From: Bacillus sp. FJAT-29814
Lineage (GTDB): Bacteria > Bacillota > Bacilli > Bacillales > Cytobacillaceae
NCBI RefSeq assembly: GCF_001510715.1
Contig: NZ_LMTJ01000002.1
Coordinates: 496,001 to 560,000, forward strand
Length of the DNA: 64,000 nt
Direction of reading: 5' to 3'
This document shows positions 60,926 through 64,000 of this stretch, one piece after another. Below the pieces are notes generated by a model. It saw only the letters and a list, made by a program, of their open reading frames with translations, was not told the DNA's origin and did no database searches. Numbering within the stretch: the stretch's first letter is position 1; each line of letters starts with the position of its first letter. The translations under genes were made by a program, and so were the position numbers.

Positions 60926-61864
60926 TCACTTAAGAGCATTAAGTGCAACCTTTGCAGCTTCTGCGATTAGCGTATTGTCATAGGTGGCATTCTGTGTATC
61001 CCGGCTGGATAGTACTGCGATGACAATCGGTGCTCTATTTGGCGGCCAAACAATGGCAATGTCATTCCGCGTTCCATAGCTTCCTGCCCCGCTCTTATCA
61101 TCGACTACCCAGCCTGCTGGCGCACCAGCTCGGATCAATGCATCTCCGGTTGCATTTCCCCTCATCCAATCTGTCAGGATCGCACGTTTTTCAGTTGGGA
61201 GCAAGTCACTGACCGCGAAAGCCTTGAGGCTTGTAGCTAGTGCTTTTGGTGTGCTGGTGTCACGATTGTCTCCAGGAATAGCTGAGTTCAAATCCGTCTC
61301 GTAGCGGTCAACTTGGGTAATATTATCGCCAATCTGCCGCAGTGCTTTTTCAAATCCCTCAGGGCCTCCCAGTTTTTTTAATAAAAGGTTCCCTGCGGTG
61401 TTGTCGCTATATCGAACCGCAGCCTCGGCAACTTCCCGAAGAGTCATCCCGGTATCTACGTGAAGTTGTGTTACGGGTGAATACGAAACGATGTCCTCGC
61501 TGTTATATGTGACCAACTCGTCAAGTTGATCAATGGAGTAATGCTGCAGCAATGCGCCTGCGGCTAGAGCTTTGTAAGTAGATGCGTAAGCGAACCGCTC
61601 TTGAGGCCGATAAGAGACTTTCCGATTTGTACCTGTATCGATGGCGTAGACTCCGAGCCGGGCATCATATTTGTTCTCGAGTTCTGCAAACTCACGGTGG
61701 AGTTGGGGTGCTGGTGTTTTCGCGACTGCCTTTTCGGGCTTGTCCGAAAGATTATGGGTGCTCATCGACCAGCCGGCGAGGGGTACAATGGCAACCACTA
61801 GCACAAGCAAGGCATATATAAATTTTTTCATACTGAAAATATTATGTGTTTTCTTCAAGATCAT
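60926..61864 (-). CDS. Class A beta-lactamase
   Basis: This 312-residue serine beta-lactamase has an N-terminal hydrophobic signal or anchor (about 14-32) and all four class A motifs: STYK (Ser about 95), SDN (about 153-155), ETDLN with the general-base Glu (about 189) and KSG (about 257-259). There is no lipobox Cys. It should hydrolyse penicillins outside the cell. The base composition looks richer in G+C than neighbouring genes, hinting at acquisition. Two BlaI-type dyads lie upstream; blaI and blaR1 are not in the window. The start has AAAGAGG very close; a second Met at residue 12 lacks a site. Confidence 0.93.
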   Translation of the reverse strand: MILKKTHNIFSMKKFIYALLVLVVAIVPLAGWSMSTHNLSDKPEKAVAKTPAPQLHREFAELENKYDARLGVYAIDTGTNRKVSYRPQERFAYASTYKALAAGALLQHYSIDQLDELVTYNSEDIVSYSPVTQLHVDTGMTLREVAEAAVRYSDNTAGNLLLKKLGGPEGFEKALRQIGDNITQVDRYETDLNSAIPGDNRDTSTPKALATSLKAFAVSDLLPTEKRAILTDWMRGNATGDALIRAGAPAGWVVDDKSGAGSYGTRNDIAIVWPPNRAPIVIAVLSSRDTQNATYDNTLIAEAAKVALNALK

Positions 61865-62031
61865 AACCTCTTTCTATTAATTTTTAGATGTCCTGAAAAT
61901 AGAATCAGCGGGATTAATCATTTTTTAGATTAACACCGATTGGCCCTTAACCAGCAGATCCTAAAAATGCTGGGGAAGAATTTCCTCCTTTCTCCAATCT
62001 GATTACATACGTAATAATAGATTAGGTTGAT

Positions 62032-62082
62032 AATACTACAAGTGTAGTATTTGTTGCACGTTTAATACTACACTTGTAATAA
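62032..62082 (-). promoter_or_regulatory. Two BlaI/MecI-type operator dyads
   Basis: TACTACA-AG-TGTAGTA (62034-62049, perfect) and TACTACA-CT-TGTAATA (62066-62081, one mismatch), with centres 32 bp apart. They match the TACTACA/TGTAGTA boxes bound by BlaI and MecI repressors and lie in the beta-lactamase promoter region. Confidence 0.8.
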
Positions 62083-62093
62083 ATAGATGTCAA

Positions 62094-64000
62094 TCATTTT
62101 GAAGTTTGCTGCCCTTTTTTATTAAGATCAAAATATGCCCGAAAAACCCGCTGGCTGATGATATTAGCTGCACTGTGCGGCTTGGCATAACCATCACGGT
62201 AAGCATTTGGCACAATAACGGCAATAGCAATCTCAGGATCATCGAATGGAGCATAACCAACAAAAGATTGATTCCAAGTCTTCACCCCATTTTTATAGGA
62301 TTCTGAGGTCCCGGTTTTACCCGCGGCATTGTACGGTTCGTCTTTAAAATAACCTCTTGCTGTTCCTTTGGAGCCATGGGTAACCAGCCAATGGCCTTGT
62401 TGAACCCGCCTAAGCATCTCCTCACTCATATCCACCCGATTTAGTACCACTGGTTCGATTTCATCGATTACGTTGCCTGGTTCATTGCCATTCTTATTAG
62501 GTTCACGAATCTCCTTCACCAATTGTGGCTTCATCCGGTATCCTCCATTGGCAATCGTTGTAATATACTGAGCGATTTGCAACGGTGTATAGGTATCTAG
62601 TTGTCCAATCGCTATTTGAAAGTAGGTGCTTGGATTGGTTCCTTTAATTCCCGCCGTTTCATTATCAAACCCAATACCGGTCGGGATGCCCAAACCAAAT
62701 TGGTTGAAATAATAGCGGATGGTTTCAATTTTTTTCGGATTAATATTCAATGTGCCATTAGGGACATACTTGCCCCCCATAATTTCAATCGCGGTTTTCC
62801 ACATATAAACGTTTGATGAACGCTCTAATGCCTCTAAATCGGTAACCCTGTTCATGACTTGGTAAGAAGAGAAGGTTCCCGACCCCTTAAAGCGCATGAC
62901 TTCATCCAGCTCGGTTTCCCCGAAATCCCTGACACCGGTTTGGTATCCGGTTAATACGGTGGCCCCTTTTACAACGGACCCCTGTTCAAACGCATAAGTG
63001 AAGGTTCCCGGTGTAAAATCGGTGAACTCCCCGGACTTCCTGTCATACACTTTTCCTGACATTGCAAGAATACGGCCTGTTTTCGGCTCCATTGCCACAA
63101 CAAAGGCAGTGTCAAGGGTATCCGTATGCGGCTTTTGGATGGCACTTACCAACTCTTCCTGCATAATTTTTTCCACTTGGGCTTGAAACTCCATATCAAT
63201 GGTCAGAACTATATCCTTGCCGCTCTCCCCTTCCGATACAGTCTCTGTACTCACCACATTTCCATTTTGATCTGTCACTGTTTTCACTTTTTCCTTTCGA
63301 CCTTGCAACACACTATCGTAAAGCTCTTCAATATAGCTTTTGCCGACGCGATCATTAAGTTTGTACCCTTTAGTCATATAGTAATCTACCTTTTCTGCCG
63401 GAAGGCCTTCATCTGCACTCGTCACTTCCCCAAGCATATTCCAAAACGTTTCCCCATAGGTTCGGCCCCTCTTCCAATCAGTCGAGACATCCACTTCCGG
63501 CAGGTTATCCAGATTTTCATTGACCTTTGCAAATTCTTCCTCTGTTACATTTTCATTTTTAATCATCGTCGGAGTTAAAGCGATCGCGGACGAAAGCTTC
63601 CGATAGATGGCCGCCAGATTTTTGTCCATTTTCTTCAGATCGCCTTCTGTAATGCGTTTCAATTTTAATTGATATAAATCCTTGTCATTCAGCATTTCCT
63701 GTTCGTATAATTTCTCCTCCTTCTTTGTGATTAGATCCGTGCCATTGTTATGTTCTAGCAGCCAGATATCTTTCAAATCCCGATCGGTTACTTTATTGAT
63801 CTCTTTATCAGTCATGACCAGGAAGGTATTTAACTTTTTAGCCAGTTCAAGCAATTCGCTCGGCTGCGGATTTTTCGGCGGTGTATAGATAATCGCCTTT
63901 TCCGGAATATTGTAGACTACTAACTTATGATTCGTATCATATATTTTTCCACGCGGAACGGAATAACTGACGGGTGTCACATCTGTCTTCTCTGCCTGAG
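62094..64000 (-). CDS. Class B penicillin-binding protein (PbpA/PbpH-like transpeptidase), N-terminus outside window
   Basis: The open frame continues past 64000 (QAEKTDVTPVSYSVPRGKIYD), so the membrane anchor is missing. What is visible is about 635 residues: the N-terminal pedestal, the PBP dimerisation-like region, and a transpeptidase domain with SVVK (in FEQGSVVKGATVL), SSN (in LERSSNVYMWK) and KTGTSES. The pattern is that of the elongation-type PBP2 proteins (PbpA/PbpH) of Bacillus that crosslink side-wall peptidoglycan. The stop codon is only 12 nt from the BlaI-type operators of the beta-lactamase gene. Confidence 0.92.
   Translation of the reverse strand, partial: QAEKTDVTPVSYSVPRGKIYDTNHKLVVYNIPEKAIIYTPPKNPQPSELLELAKKLNTFLVMTDKEINKVTDRDLKDIWLLEHNNGTDLITKKEEKLYEQEMLNDKDLYQLKLKRITEGDLKKMDKNLAAIYRKLSSAIALTPTMIKNENVTEEEFAKVNENLDNLPEVDVSTDWKRGRTYGETFWNMLGEVTSADEGLPAEKVDYYMTKGYKLNDRVGKSYIEELYDSVLQGRKEKVKTVTDQNGNVVSTETVSEGESGKDIVLTIDMEFQAQVEKIMQEELVSAIQKPHTDTLDTAFVVAMEPKTGRILAMSGKVYDRKSGEFTDFTPGTFTYAFEQGSVVKGATVLTGYQTGVRDFGETELDEVMRFKGSGTFSSYQVMNRVTDLEALERSSNVYMWKTAIEIMGGKYVPNGTLNINPKKIETIRYYFNQFGLGIPTGIGFDNETAGIKGTNPSTYFQIAIGQLDTYTPLQIAQYITTIANGGYRMKPQLVKEIREPNKNGNEPGNVIDEIEPVVLNRVDMSEEMLRRVQQGHWLVTHGSKGTARGYFKDEPYNAAGKTGTSESYKNGVKTWNQSFVGYAPFDDPEIAIAVIVPNAYRDGYAKPHSAANIISQRVFRAYFDLNKKGQQTSK

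Noticed and set aside
63126..63578. 150-codon plus-strand open frame
   Set aside because: It lies wholly antisense to the penicillin-binding protein gene, has no ribosome binding site and encodes a low-complexity Phe/His/Ile-rich peptide.
62094..64000. Acquired resistance PBP (mecA/PBP2a-like)
   Set aside because: The motifs and pedestal pattern fit the native PbpA/PbpH elongation transpeptidases; the BlaI dyads belong to the promoter of the downstream beta-lactamase.

Overview
The window is chromosomal DNA from a low-to-moderate GC, endospore-forming Bacillaceae bacterium (Bacillus/Neobacillus-like). Support comes from strong AGGAGG-type ribosome binding sites, frequent TTG/GTG starts, S-box riboswitches, PadR/HAAS pairs, a possible GerP-like spore protein, a candidate MhqR-type operator and tight Rho-independent terminators. 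No rRNA, tRNA, CRISPR array, prophage block or transposase was seen.

Layout. 0-9 kb: C-terminally cut MFS exporter, AraC regulator fused to a GH39-like domain, PadR/HAAS pair, TetR-SDR pair, UvrA-like ABC protein and two small membrane-protein genes, one frameshifted. 9.3-9.6 kb: three 52-bp hairpin repeats. 9.7-22 kb: ECF sigma/anti-sigma pair, spore-type protein, hydrolase, DedA, CNNM/CBS transporter, YdeI-like and ADP-ribosyltransferase-like proteins, CBS protein, ArsR-VOC-AHSA1 operon, ring-cleaving dioxygenase, a second unrelated 52-bp x3 array and a DUF1801 protein. 22-26 kb: a likely D-amino-acid or hydroxy-amino-acid catabolic operon (threonine-synthase-like, RidA, D-threonine-aldolase-like) divergent from a DauR-type regulator. 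26-35 kb: signalling region with a LuxR-type two-component system facing a HAAS/DUF4097 pair, a PAS kinase, a second ECF sigma factor and an RsbT-like switch kinase overlapping a histidine kinase fused to an RsbR/STAS module. 35-39 kb: NlpC/P60 hydrolase, three-repeat Ltp protein, DUF3231, VOC protein and decayed fragments. 39-41.6 kb: SAM-riboswitch operon of an LLM flavin monooxygenase and an ATP-grasp ligase.

41.8-60 kb is a minus-strand catabolic island of about 18 kb. It holds a TAXI-TRAP importer, ALDH, ThDP decarboxylase-like enzyme, MFS carrier, Rieske ferredoxin, small protein, amidohydrolase, FAD aromatic hydroxylase, second ALDH, IclR regulator and two bicupin-dioxygenase/FAH-hydrolase pairs plus a DinB-type isomerase candidate. 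The gene set suggests uptake of an aromatic or aryl-2-oxo acid and its conversion through a gentisate-type ring-cleavage route. A GTTAAC-centred motif recurs at three promoters of the island and may be the IclR operator.

60-64 kb holds a second, nearly identical S-box in front of a decayed flavin amine oxidase, a class A beta-lactamase with two BlaI-type operator dyads but no blaI/blaR1 in view, and an elongation-type class B penicillin-binding protein running off the window.
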